Of a stretch of DNA of 44,897 nt, positions 7,591-15,798 are shown piece after piece. The stretch lies in NCBI RefSeq assembly GCF_003641145.1, contig NZ_CP032746.1:1-44897 (forward strand), written 5' to 3'. Both the position numbers and the translations under genes were made by a program. Source of the DNA: Lactiplantibacillus paraplantarum. GTDB lineage: Bacteria > Bacillota > Bacilli > Lactobacillales > Lactobacillaceae. Each line of letters starts with the position of its first letter. The first letter of the stretch is position 1. The notes beneath the pieces are model-generated. The model saw only the letters and a program-made list of their open reading frames with translations. It searched no databases and was not told the origin of the DNA.

Positions 7591-9609
7591 ATGAGTTTTG
7601 GTGATAAGGTCATTGATTTATTTATGCCAACTAAAAAAGAAAGACATCAAGGCGACAGCGGCCAAACGGGTAGTAAGCCCAAAGCGGAGGTTGAAGACTT
7701 TACCAAGCTGATTGATCGCGATAGCTTGCATTCACTATTCCCGTTTAGCTGGGAACAGTACCCCACCTACGTCCAGTCGGGCGAGAATTTTATTCGGGTG
7801 TTAGCGATTGCTGACTATCCCAAGCGGGTGTATGGCAACTGGTTGTCAGAATTGAAGCGCAAAAAAGGCGTTATCGATATTGTGCAATATATCGACAGCG
7901 CCAGTAATAATTCAATGATTACCTATTACAAGAAGACGATTCAAAATAAGGAAGCGCAGAAGTTAAATACGTTCGACCCGTATAAAAAGAAGATTCTGCA
8001 AAATTATATTGATTCAGCCAACATGCAACTAGATAAATACCTTGATAATTCTACCACATTTGTGTACCAACATATGCTTATTTATCTGCGGGCCAACAGT
8101 TTAGCAGAATTAGATGACTTAACCGAAAGCGTTAAGAATACGTTGATTAAACTACAAATGAAGCCCTTAGTGCCCGTTAAAGCGACTTTCCAAGCATTTT
8201 GGTCAACCATGCCAATTAACGAGAACCTCATGGGGGATTACACCTATAAAGAGAGTAATACCGAAGTCGCCAGCAGCATGTTTCCTTTTGATGACGCTGA
8301 AATTCTGGACTTAAAGCCGAGAAGCGATATTGAAGGAGTTAACAAAGATACCAACAGCTTAATTGCCGTAGATATGCTGGATCGCAACAAGACCCTAAAT
8401 CAAAATCAAGTGATTATCGGGACCTCGGGGGTCGGCAAGACCACCTATATGATCCAAAAAATCCTACGCTACGCCATTCAAGACTATCAACTCTACATTA
8501 TTGATCCAGAAAATGAATATACCAAAATTGTCGAAGCCCTAGGTGGGGCAGTCCTGCACCTAACTTCTAATGCGAAGTACAAAATTAACCCGCTACAAAT
8601 CTTTTCCGAAGAAATCTTAAGCGCCGATGAAGCGGTCACAAACCTTGATTTACTAGTTAAAGATAAAATCCAGCGATTAAAGGGGTTCTTTGAAGTCCTT
8701 AAAACCGGGATTACCCAAGTTGAACTGGCAATCCTTGATGATGTCGTTAAACAAGCTTACGTCAACAGTGGCGTTTTGAAATATAGCCGCTTAAAAGAAA
8801 TTAAAGACGATCAGTGGCCGACCTTATCCAATGTTTATGACGAGTTGGAAAAATTGGCAGATAAGGACGCCGACAAATTCAATCGGGTCAAAGACTTCTA
8901 CTACATCTTAGGCAGTTATACCCATGGTTCTAACAGTTTATTTGACGGCCATACCAACGTTAACTTAAAAGGGAAAATCATTTCCTTTGATTTAAAACCG
9001 CTACAAAGTGAGCAGGAAGTCCAATCAGCCGCCTATCTGAATACTTTCCAGTATCTATGGGACGAAATTACCAAAGATCGGCATAGCCGCAAGAAATTGT
9101 TTGTCGATGAATTTCATTTCTTGACCTTGCACAAAGCAGCCGCCACCTTTTTCCACCAAGCCTACAAGCGGTTTAGAAAGTATAATGCTGGGGCGATTGC
9201 CGGAACGCAGCAAATTCAAGATGTGATTGAAGGAACGACAGATACCGGGCAGAACATTGGTGAAGCCATTATTGGGAACTCCTATACCAAGGTATTCTTT
9301 GGCCTTGATGGTAAAGGTGTCGATGATGTCATTACTAAGTTAAGAATGACGTTCTCGGATAAAGAAAAGAAGCTACTAGAACGCCGTAGACAAGGCGAAG
9401 CCCTGATGATCTATGGTAGCCAACGCGCCTTTATGCGTGTCGAGTTGACCGAAGAAGAACTACGGCTAATCGACCCAGAAGCTTACCAAGAAAAATACAA
9501 CCGTGAGACAGCTAACCAACCGAATTATCAAAAGCGCGTGGTCTTAACCCCAAGTGAAATTGACGCTTTGACCACCACCGAAGAGGAAGGAGGGACTTTA
9601 AATGAGTAA
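7591..9609 (+). CDS. VirB4-type conjugation ATPase (TrsE/TraE)
   Basis: Energises channel assembly and substrate transport at the membrane. 672 residues. The N-terminal ~250 residues are the family's non-catalytic domain. Walker A is IIGTSGVGKTTYM at about residues 273-286, followed by YIIDPENEY; Walker B is KKLFVDEFHFL near residue 505; and a RecA-like arginine and glutamine region follows (AIAGTQQIQDVIEG). No membrane helices are evident. RBS GGGGGAAACAGG-like, with strong context. The last 8 nt overlap the EssB-like gene. One of the most secure assignments in the transfer region. Confidence 0.92.
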   Translation: MSFGDKVIDLFMPTKKERHQGDSGQTGSKPKAEVEDFTKLIDRDSLHSLFPFSWEQYPTYVQSGENFIRVLAIADYPKRVYGNWLSELKRKKGVIDIVQYIDSASNNSMITYYKKTIQNKEAQKLNTFDPYKKKILQNYIDSANMQLDKYLDNSTTFVYQHMLIYLRANSLAELDDLTESVKNTLIKLQMKPLVPVKATFQAFWSTMPINENLMGDYTYKESNTEVASSMFPFDDAEILDLKPRSDIEGVNKDTNSLIAVDMLDRNKTLNQNQVIIGTSGVGKTTYMIQKILRYAIQDYQLYIIDPENEYTKIVEALGGAVLHLTSNAKYKINPLQIFSEEILSADEAVTNLDLLVKDKIQRLKGFFEVLKTGITQVELAILDDVVKQAYVNSGVLKYSRLKEIKDDQWPTLSNVYDELEKLADKDADKFNRVKDFYYILGSYTHGSNSLFDGHTNVNLKGKIISFDLKPLQSEQEVQSAAYLNTFQYLWDEITKDRHSRKKLFVDEFHFLTLHKAAATFFHQAYKRFRKYNAGAIAGTQQIQDVIEGTTDTGQNIGEAIIGNSYTKVFFGLDGKGVDDVITKLRMTFSDKEKKLLERRRQGEALMIYGSQRAFMRVELTEEELRLIDPEAYQEKYNRETANQPNYQKRVVLTPSEIDALTTTEEEGGTLNE

Positions 9610-11020
9610 ATCAAATCAGCTATTAAATATCGAGGTCGGCACGTTCAAGCGACAAGGGAACAAGTTAATTCTCGAACTCAATCACAATCAGTTTCGATAC
9701 GACCAGTTGAGTGAGCTAAACGAATTAAAGCAAGCTGATGCCAATTTCTTGCAGTTGGTTAACGTGGTTGAGCAAGATCAGAAGGTCGTTTTAACTTATA
9801 CCTTGCCGGATAAGGTCAGATCATTAAAGGAATTACCGCAGGAAAATAAGGCGATCCGGGCAGCCGTTGCCAAGAAAATAATGGCGCAAAAGGTGGTTGC
9901 TGATAGCCAGTATCATATTGCCTTAAACCCAGCTAATCTATGGTATTACCCCATGCAACATGTTTGGTACGCTTACCGGGCCAATGAACTTATGCCTTAT
10001 GATGACAAACATAGCAATTTAGCCAAATACAAAGCACTGATTCTGTTTTGCTTGACGGGGACGCCCTATGAACGGCTACTAAGCAATCCTAAGGAAGCCC
10101 TAGCTAAACACCCGGATGACTATTTACAACAAGTAGCTAAAGCTACGTCGTTAAATGAGTTAACGGAAGTGGTTAACGGCATTGAGGACTTTGTGAGTTA
10201 TCACGAATGGCAGGAAGTTGAAACGGCCCAGCAGAAAACCAAACAACGTTTATGGTTGAGCGTGGCCGGGGTGGCGATTGTGGCCGTTTTGGCCGTCGGC
10301 TTAGTCCATAAAAGTGACGAACGGCAATATCAAAGCTTAGCTAACCAGAACCAAGCCCAGGTCACGCGATTAAAATATAGCGGTCAAATTCAGACCGCTT
10401 TAAATGATCAGAAGTGGTCTGAAGCGCAAAAAGATATGAAACGGGCCGGCTATCCTGCAACTAAGCAAGTCAGTGTCTTTTTAAAACATCGTCAGTACCA
10501 GCAAGCCTTAAACGTTGACCCAAGTCAGTTGAACAAGGTTGTTAATGCGGCTTATGCCAACCAAGATAGCAGTCAAGTGGCCGATTGGCAGTTACCAACT
10601 CAGGCAACGAGCAAACAAAAAGACCAGTTGAAGCTTGAAAAAGCGATTGTTAATTATGATACCAATACGCTTAATAACCAATTATCCTTTACGACGAACG
10701 CTGATGTGTTATTGAGAATAGGGCAAGCTTTCCTCGCCCATAATGATACGCAAGACGCCCAGACTGTCCAAACCAAGTTAGCCGGCGTGAACAGTCCTAA
10801 AGCTAAGTATTTAAAGGCCTTGTTAAGTCTCAATGCCGCTAAGAACGAAGTTAGCGACGCCCAAAAGAAGTTAGATGACGCCAACAAGATTGATGGCAGT
10901 AAAGATAAGGACAAAGACAAGAAGGTGGATTCGGCTAAGTCGGACTTAAAGAACGCGCAGAGTGACCAATCAGCAGCGCAAAAACAAGTCGATCAGGCCA
11001 AGCACAAAGTGGGTGATTAA
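9602..11020 (+). CDS. EssB/YukC-like transfer protein (TrsF/TraF position)
   Basis: 472 residues. Residues 1-~205 form a soluble domain that resembles the pseudokinase-like domain of EssB/YukC, notably NLWYYPMQHVWYAYRANELM and LILFCLTGTPYERLL. One membrane helix follows at ~217-236 (LSVAGVAIVAVLAVGLV), then a long extracellular helical region with tandem degenerate repeats, ending in a very charged Lys/Asp/Ser/Gln coiled coil. EssB/YukC is a bitopic component of type VII secretion, so its use in a conjugation machine is notable. Overlaps the VirB4 gene by 8 nt and abuts the hydrolase gene directly. The similarity is judged by eye. Confidence 0.68.
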   Translation: MSKSNQLLNIEVGTFKRQGNKLILELNHNQFRYDQLSELNELKQADANFLQLVNVVEQDQKVVLTYTLPDKVRSLKELPQENKAIRAAVAKKIMAQKVVADSQYHIALNPANLWYYPMQHVWYAYRANELMPYDDKHSNLAKYKALILFCLTGTPYERLLSNPKEALAKHPDDYLQQVAKATSLNELTEVVNGIEDFVSYHEWQEVETAQQKTKQRLWLSVAGVAIVAVLAVGLVHKSDERQYQSLANQNQAQVTRLKYSGQIQTALNDQKWSEAQKDMKRAGYPATKQVSVFLKHRQYQQALNVDPSQLNKVVNAAYANQDSSQVADWQLPTQATSKQKDQLKLEKAIVNYDTNTLNNQLSFTTNADVLLRIGQAFLAHNDTQDAQTVQTKLAGVNSPKAKYLKALLSLNAAKNEVSDAQKKLDDANKIDGSKDKDKDKKVDSAKSDLKNAQSDQSAAQKQVDQAKHKVGD

Positions 11021-12175
11021 ATGCAGGTATTGTCATTTGAATATAAGAAAAAGAAGTGGAAATTGATTGCTTATATTGTGGGTGGCGCCCTTCTGCTAAT
11101 CATCTTGCTAATTGCCGCGCTTACTGGTCAATTGCAAGAAAACAGTTGTGATAATTCAACCACTACAGAAACGCAATTAGATAGTAAGAGCATGAAGGAA
11201 AATGCCAAAAACATTTATGCGCACTGGAAGCAAAAGTATGGTGCCACCCCACAAGCGGCCGCCGGTATCTTGGGGGTCTTACAACTAGAAAGTCGCCTTG
11301 ATCCCAAGTCCGTTAATTCCAGTTCCGGGGCCACGGGCTTAGCCCAGTGGTTAGGTGGCCGAAAAGATAAGTTGGAGGACTTAGCCCACAAAGAAAACAA
11401 ATCAGCAACCAATCTCGGGGTGCAGTTGGACTATCTCGACCAAGAATTGAACAGTAGTTACTATGCGTCAAACAAGCAGATTTTTAAATATACGGACGTG
11501 CATAAAGCGACCAAAGCCTGGTTAATGGATTATGAGGGTATGAGTAAGAACCCGGAACAATGGTATTTAAGCCAAAGATACGGTTATGCCGATCACTGGT
11601 ATTCCGTGTTCGGGGCGAGTGATCCAGTGGCCGGTAATACGTTAGACAATGCGAGTTCCGGCAATCTGACCGAGCTAGGTTGTGATAGTGACCCGAGCTA
11701 TTCCGGCGGTAGTATCGTCAAAAACGCGGAAAGTATGAAGGGCGACTTCTATTATGTTCAAACCCACCCTAGCCCCGATTTAGGCAGAGATTTAAAGAAG
11801 CCTAACAAAACCGGTGGGACAGATTGTTCGGGCTTTGTCTGGTTAGCCTTGAATAGGGCTGGTTACAAGGTACCGGATAACATGGGCTGGTTTACCGGCA
11901 CGATGGCCAGTGACGCCAAAGGTAGCCATCAATACTTGAAACAGATCAGTGAAAATGATGCGAAAGCCGGCGATATTGTGATCGTTAATCAAGGCGCCGG
12001 GGCCGGAAACAACGGGCATACCGCCATTCTGTTAGGCAAATGGCAAGGCAAAGCCACCAAAATCATTGAACAAGGTGGCGTCGGCGATAAGGTTAACGAA
12101 AGCACCTTTGGCACCGCTTTTTATAGCTTACTAAGTGGTAGCGATGTAACGTTAGCCCGGCCAATCAAGAAGTAA
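11021..12175 (+). CDS. Bifunctional cell-wall hydrolase: phage-tail-lysozyme domain plus NlpC/P60 (TrsG/TraG)
   Basis: VirB1-like enzyme that opens peptidoglycan for the transfer channel. 384 residues. Membrane anchor at ~14-34 (LIAYIVGGALLLIILLIAAL). A lysozyme-like domain at ~58-190 (NIYAHWKQKYGATPQAAAGI; LGVLQLESRLDP with a probable catalytic Glu; SGATGLAQWLGGR). A C-terminal NlpC/P60 endopeptidase domain from ~240 with GTDCSGFVW (Cys269) and NNGHTAILL (His333). Start directly follows the stop of the previous gene. The two-domain plan matches hydrolases of Gram-positive conjugation systems (TraG of pIP501, PrgK of pCF10). Likely outside the membrane, acting on the host wall. Confidence 0.9.
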   Translation: MQVLSFEYKKKKWKLIAYIVGGALLLIILLIAALTGQLQENSCDNSTTTETQLDSKSMKENAKNIYAHWKQKYGATPQAAAGILGVLQLESRLDPKSVNSSSGATGLAQWLGGRKDKLEDLAHKENKSATNLGVQLDYLDQELNSSYYASNKQIFKYTDVHKATKAWLMDYEGMSKNPEQWYLSQRYGYADHWYSVFGASDPVAGNTLDNASSGNLTELGCDSDPSYSGGSIVKNAESMKGDFYYVQTHPSPDLGRDLKKPNKTGGTDCSGFVWLALNRAGYKVPDNMGWFTGTMASDAKGSHQYLKQISENDAKAGDIVIVNQGAGAGNNGHTAILLGKWQGKATKIIEQGGVGDKVNESTFGTAFYSLLSGSDVTLARPIKK

Positions 12176-12189
12176 GGAGGAACCAGCAA

Positions 12190-12807
12190 ATGAAGCGTAG
12201 CGTGGTTTTAAGTATTGCACTTGGTAGTTTGATCTTAATCATGTCATTAGGGGCGAATGCCTATCAACATAGCCAAGTTAAGCAGGCGCAACAGCAGATT
12301 AGTCGTTTACAACAGCAGAAGCGACAAGTTAGTCAGCAATTGACTAAAACCAACCAACAAAAGCAGTTATTGAGCACCCAAATTGACAGTTATAAGACCT
12401 ACCAAAATAATAAAGACAAAAGTCAGGCTGAACTTAGCTTTAATACGGTAGTCACCAAGTTCTTTAAGGTCATGAACAACTTTAAGCCCAAGACCTACGG
12501 ACAGCGTAAAGATGGCGTGAAAGACTTGATTTCCGACAAGCTATATCAGCAATACTTTTCAAATAAGGGCACGTATGGTGATAGCAATAGTGTTTCAGCT
12601 AAGTTAAATCAACTGAACCTGTATACGCAAAGTAAGCAGGGGCAAAATATGAAAGGCTTGGCCGTTGTCAGTTACGAAAGTAAGAGTGGCGACAACGACT
12701 GGCAAAAGGCGACGGTACTTTATCAAGTGACTTTCGATACCACCACGGATCGAATCACCGCGGTACAAAATTTAGGTAGTAGTTTTAAAGCCAGTGACCT
12801 TAATTAA
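12190..12807 (+). CDS. Membrane-anchored coiled-coil protein, possible VirB8/TcpC-like subunit
   Basis: 205 residues: one N-terminal helix (VVLSIALGSLILIMSLGANA), a glutamine-rich coiled coil at ~30-75 (QAQQQISRLQQQKRQVSQQL), then an extracytoplasmic alpha/beta domain (~80-205) with alternating strands (KATVLYQVTFDTTTDRITAV). This arrangement resembles the anchored NTF2-like domain of VirB8/TcpC subunits. RBS AAGGAGG. Overlaps the thioredoxin-like gene by 14 nt. The VirB8-like reading is structural inference. Confidence 0.6.
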   Translation: MKRSVVLSIALGSLILIMSLGANAYQHSQVKQAQQQISRLQQQKRQVSQQLTKTNQQKQLLSTQIDSYKTYQNNKDKSQAELSFNTVVTKFFKVMNNFKPKTYGQRKDGVKDLISDKLYQQYFSNKGTYGDSNSVSAKLNQLNLYTQSKQGQNMKGLAVVSYESKSGDNDWQKATVLYQVTFDTTTDRITAVQNLGSSFKASDLN

Positions 12808-13162
12808 ACGCGTTGGTAAAGCCCTAGCGGTAATCGTGGTGGTTTTAGCCGTTAGCGGGTTTGCTGGTCATCAATATGTCAATCACGTAGAAAAGCAGCG
12901 ATCAATCGTGACGCTGGCTAAGCATCCTAAAAAAGCGTTGTTCTTCTATCGCGATGATTGCCCGGATTGCCAAGCTATTTTCCACCAGATTTATTGGCAT
13001 AACGTCATCAGTCACAACATCATTTTGATTAATATGAACCAACCGCAGAATCGGCATTACATTAAAAAATATCAATTAACGTCAGTACCAACCTTGATCA
13101 GTGGCAATCAACGGTATGTTGGTACCAAGCAGTCGCAAATTAAACGAATCGTAGGTGATTAG
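12794..13162 (+). CDS. Membrane-anchored thioredoxin-like protein
   Basis: 122 residues with an N-terminal membrane helix (ALAVIVVVLAVSGFAGHQYV) and a thioredoxin fold. The active site is YRDDCPDCQA, so Cys56-Pro-Asp-Cys59, and the cis-proline loop is TSVPTL. Placed outside the membrane by its anchor, it may make or repair disulfides in secreted transfer proteins. Few of those have cysteines: the hydrolase has several, including its catalytic Cys269. Overlap with the preceding gene by 14 nt and a 2-bp gap to the next put it in the operon. Similar proteins occur in lactic acid bacterial tra clusters. Confidence 0.75.
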   Translation: MTLIKRVGKALAVIVVVLAVSGFAGHQYVNHVEKQRSIVTLAKHPKKALFFYRDDCPDCQAIFHQIYWHNVISHNIILINMNQPQNRHYIKKYQLTSVPTLISGNQRYVGTKQSQIKRIVGD

Positions 13163-13164
13163 AA

Positions 13165-13635
13165 ATGAAAGATAGAAGCATAGCTGTGATTAAAGCTAGT
13201 TGGCCGTATCTACTAACGCTAATCATTGGCTTGTATTTAGCGGAGATTTTAGCCGGAGTAGTCATGGCCTTGTCCCGCTATAAACTAACTTTTGCGGATC
13301 ATATGCCAACGGTGTTAAAGCAGTTAGTCTTACACCCCTGGCACTATTACAACTTGTATTTGGGTCAAAAGAACCCGGTATTAATTATCGTCAGTATTGC
13401 TGTGGTACTATACACCGTCTATTTTGCCTTGAAACGGAACAGCAAGCATAAAGCTTGGGAAACTGCGGACACTGAAACCCACGGGAGTGCGACTTGGGGC
13501 AATCTAAAAGAGTTGAGCGACCATTACTTTAGTATCAATGCCAAAGACCTCACCACAGCGTTTAACAGGAGCACCACAACAGAAATATTAGAGGCATTAA
13601 CAAAACAAGAAACACAATCCAAGACAGGCAAGTGA
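13165..13635 (+). CDS. Membrane half of a split VirD4/TraG-type coupling protein
   Basis: 156 residues. Two or three hydrophobic segments (YLLTLIIGLYLAEILAGVVM; VLIIVSIAVVLYTVYFAL) are followed by ETHGSATWGNLKELSDHYFS, the hallmark that in single-chain TraG/VirD4 proteins joins the membrane part to the ATPase. Here the chain ends ~30 residues later and the ATPase is encoded separately at 13865-15376. The two would have to assemble into one complex. Whether the split is ancestral for this plasmid family or a recent break cannot be told here; both pieces have clean starts, which favours a stable split. Confidence 0.7.
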   Translation: MKDRSIAVIKASWPYLLTLIIGLYLAEILAGVVMALSRYKLTFADHMPTVLKQLVLHPWHYYNLYLGQKNPVLIIVSIAVVLYTVYFALKRNSKHKAWETADTETHGSATWGNLKELSDHYFSINAKDLTTAFNRSTTTEILEALTKQETQSKTGK

Positions 13636-13650
13636 AAGGGAGTAAGAAGC

Positions 13651-13821
13651 ATGAACAGACCAGATTTATTAGTACGAATAGTTACGATCATCATGTTGTT
13701 AATTGCGATAGTTTTGTTCCTATTTCAGGGAGGGAGCACACTAACTTTTGTATTTACAATTATCACAGTCATTTTATCTTTCATTTATCAGTTAATCAGA
13801 ATACAGATGAAAAAGAAGTAA
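13651..13821 (+). CDS. 56-residue protein with two membrane helices, unknown function
   Basis: A short gene between the two halves of the coupling protein. ATG 13651 is preceded by GAAAGGGAG at 8 nt. The product starts MNRPDLLVRIVTIIMLLIAI, has a second helix (LTFVFTIITVILSFIYQLI) after a QGGGS turn, and ends in a basic MKKK tail, so both ends are probably cytosolic. An overlapping reading in another frame (13632-13868) is non-membranous and composition-poor, and I regard it as spurious. Membership of the operon and position suggest a small subunit that bridges or stabilises the split coupling protein, but I recognise no family. Confidence 0.7.
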   Translation: MNRPDLLVRIVTIIMLLIAIVLFLFQGGSTLTFVFTIITVILSFIYQLIRIQMKKK

Positions 13822-13864
13822 ATCAGAAAAGTCATCTAAAGCTAACCGCATTGGAGGTAAACGC

Positions 13865-15376
13865 ATGAATGGGACAATTTTAGGAATCGTGGATAAACAA
13901 ATTGTTTACCAAAATAACAGTACCAAACCCAACCGGAACATCTTTGTGGTTGGGGGCCCAGGATCGTATAAGACTCAATCAGTCGTGATTACCAACCTGT
14001 TTAACGAAACGGAGAACAGCATTGTCGTGACCGATCCAAAAGGGGAATTATACGAAAAGACGGCCGGTATCAAACTAGCCCAGGGTTATCAAGTACATGT
14101 CGTCAACTTTGCCAACATGGCGCACAGTGATCGCTACAATCCTTTTGATTATATTCAACGGGATATTCAAGCTGAAACCGTCGCCACGAAGATCGTTCAG
14201 AGTGAAAATGCCGAAGGCAAAAAAGATGTGTGGTTTAGTACCCAAAGACAGCTTTTGAAGGCTTTAATCCTGTTTGTCATGAACCACCGGTCACCAGAAC
14301 AACGGAATTTGGCGGGTGTGACCCAAGTGTTGCAAGAAAACGATGTGGAAGCCGAGGAAAAGGGCGCAGATAGTCCGTTAGATATCTTGTTTCTTGATTT
14401 AACCATGACTGATCCAGCGAGACGCGCTTATGAGTTAGGGTTCAAAAAAGCCAAAGGGGAAATGAAAGCCAGCATTATTGAAAGCCTGTTGGCGACCATC
14501 TCGAAATTCGTTGACAAAGAAGTGGCTGATTTTACCAGCTTTTCTGATTTTGATTTAAAAGAGATCGGCAATGACAAAGTGGTGCTATACGTGATTATCC
14601 CCGTCATGGATAATACTTATGAAAGCTTCATCAATCTGTTTTTCTCACAATTATTTGATGAATTATACAAATTAGCCGCCAATCATCACGCTAAATTGCC
14701 CCACCAAGTCGACTTTATTCTTGATGAATTTGTCAATTTAGGGAAGTTTCCTAAGTACGAAGAATTTCTGGCGACGTGCCGGGGGTACGGTATTGGCGTG
14801 ACGACCATTTGTCAGACCTTAACCCAGCTCCAAGCCTTGTATGGTAAGGATAAGGCCGAAAGTATCTTAGGTAATCATGCCGTTAAGATTTGCTTAAATG
14901 CTGCTAATGACGTGACTGCTAAATATTTCAGTGATTTACTGGGAAAATCAACTGTTAAAGTTGAAACGGGAAGCGAAAGTACTAGTCACAGTAAGGAAGA
15001 GAGCCATAGCAAGAGCGATAGTTACAGCTATACGAGCCGTTCGCTCATGACGCCCGATGAAATTATGCGTATGCCTGAAGATCAGAGCCTATTAATCTTT
15101 AGTAATGCGCGACCAGTCAAAGCTACAAAAGCGTTCCAATTTAAACTATTTCCAGGGGCTGATCATTTGGTTAACTTGTCACAGAATGAGTATCAAGGCC
15201 AACCAGAAGCCAGCCAGGAAACCCACTTTAAGAATAAGGTAGATAAGTGGAATCAGACAGTTAAAGCACAGCACCAAGCCAAAAAAGACGATCAAACAAC
15301 CGATGACGAAGAAGACAAATTGCAGGATAATATCGATCAAGAATTAGAGTCTAGACATAAGAAAATGCTTGGATAA
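13865..15376 (+). CDS. ATPase half of the VirD4/TrsK-type coupling protein
   Basis: Selects the relaxosome and feeds it to the secretion channel. 503 residues, with no membrane helix of its own. Walker A is VVGGPGSYKTQSVV at ~27-40, with Tyr where the usual motif has Gly before the Lys. VVTDPKGELYEKTA follows, as in TraG-like proteins. Walker B is DFILDEFVNLGKFP near residue 285, followed by GIGVTTICQTLTQL. The C-terminus is acidic and basic low complexity. RBS GGAGG is 7 nt before ATG. The membrane-spanning part usual at the N-terminus is encoded separately at 13165-13635. Confidence 0.9.
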   Translation: MNGTILGIVDKQIVYQNNSTKPNRNIFVVGGPGSYKTQSVVITNLFNETENSIVVTDPKGELYEKTAGIKLAQGYQVHVVNFANMAHSDRYNPFDYIQRDIQAETVATKIVQSENAEGKKDVWFSTQRQLLKALILFVMNHRSPEQRNLAGVTQVLQENDVEAEEKGADSPLDILFLDLTMTDPARRAYELGFKKAKGEMKASIIESLLATISKFVDKEVADFTSFSDFDLKEIGNDKVVLYVIIPVMDNTYESFINLFFSQLFDELYKLAANHHAKLPHQVDFILDEFVNLGKFPKYEEFLATCRGYGIGVTTICQTLTQLQALYGKDKAESILGNHAVKICLNAANDVTAKYFSDLLGKSTVKVETGSESTSHSKEESHSKSDSYSYTSRSLMTPDEIMRMPEDQSLLIFSNARPVKATKAFQFKLFPGADHLVNLSQNEYQGQPEASQETHFKNKVDKWNQTVKAQHQAKKDDQTTDDEEDKLQDNIDQELESRHKKMLG

Positions 15377-15390
15377 TGGAGGACATATTA

Positions 15391-15780
15391 ATGAAAAAAT
15401 ATCGGAAATATATAATCGCCGTGATGACGGTGTTGCTGATTGTCGTTGGTCTTACCGCTTGTGGGAAGTCTACAGCACAGGATTTGCAAAGTCACCAGTG
15501 GACGTTTGCTTCTAGCAAAGATAATGGTATGGCCGCTACTGCAAAGTTTTCAAAAAGCAATCTAACACTTACCCAAGCGGGATTTAGTGAAGTGTATGAG
15601 TACAAGTTGCTTGAAAGCAAGGGCAATGAACAAATTAAGTTCATTGGTAAAAATAGTGTTTCAGGTAGCACAGAAACACGACTGTTTAAGATTAAGAAGC
15701 AATCAGACAAATATAAACTAACACCAATTAACACACTAGCTAAAAGTGATACTGGTACAGTCTCACTTATTCCCAAATAG
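15391..15780 (+). CDS. Small lipoprotein of the transfer operon
   Basis: 129 residues with a lipoprotein signal peptide: KKYRKY, hydrophobic core, lipobox LTAC with Cys acylation expected, then a ~100-residue beta-rich domain ending in KLTPINTLAKSDTGTVSLIPK. Start ATG 15391 follows GGAGG; the in-frame ATG at 15376 does not. Lipoproteins in conjugation operons often act in entry exclusion or as surface channel parts; nothing in the sequence chooses between these. It resembles the short DUF-type lipoproteins with a beta-clam fold that respond to stress only in general layout. Confidence 0.7.
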   Translation: MKKYRKYIIAVMTVLLIVVGLTACGKSTAQDLQSHQWTFASSKDNGMAATAKFSKSNLTLTQAGFSEVYEYKLLESKGNEQIKFIGKNSVSGSTETRLFKIKKQSDKYKLTPINTLAKSDTGTVSLIPK

Positions 15781-15798
15781 ACAAAGGAGGGATTTAAA

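Noticed and set aside
11021..12175. Prophage endolysin or lysis module
   Set aside because: The lysozyme plus NlpC/P60 protein has a membrane anchor and lies inside a transfer operon; no capsid, tail or holin genes are present.
13632..13868. 78-residue reading between the coupling-protein halves
   Set aside because: It overlaps the 56-residue membrane protein in another frame, and its composition (His, Ser, Asn rich) is unlike a real protein. The membrane frame has the better ribosome site.
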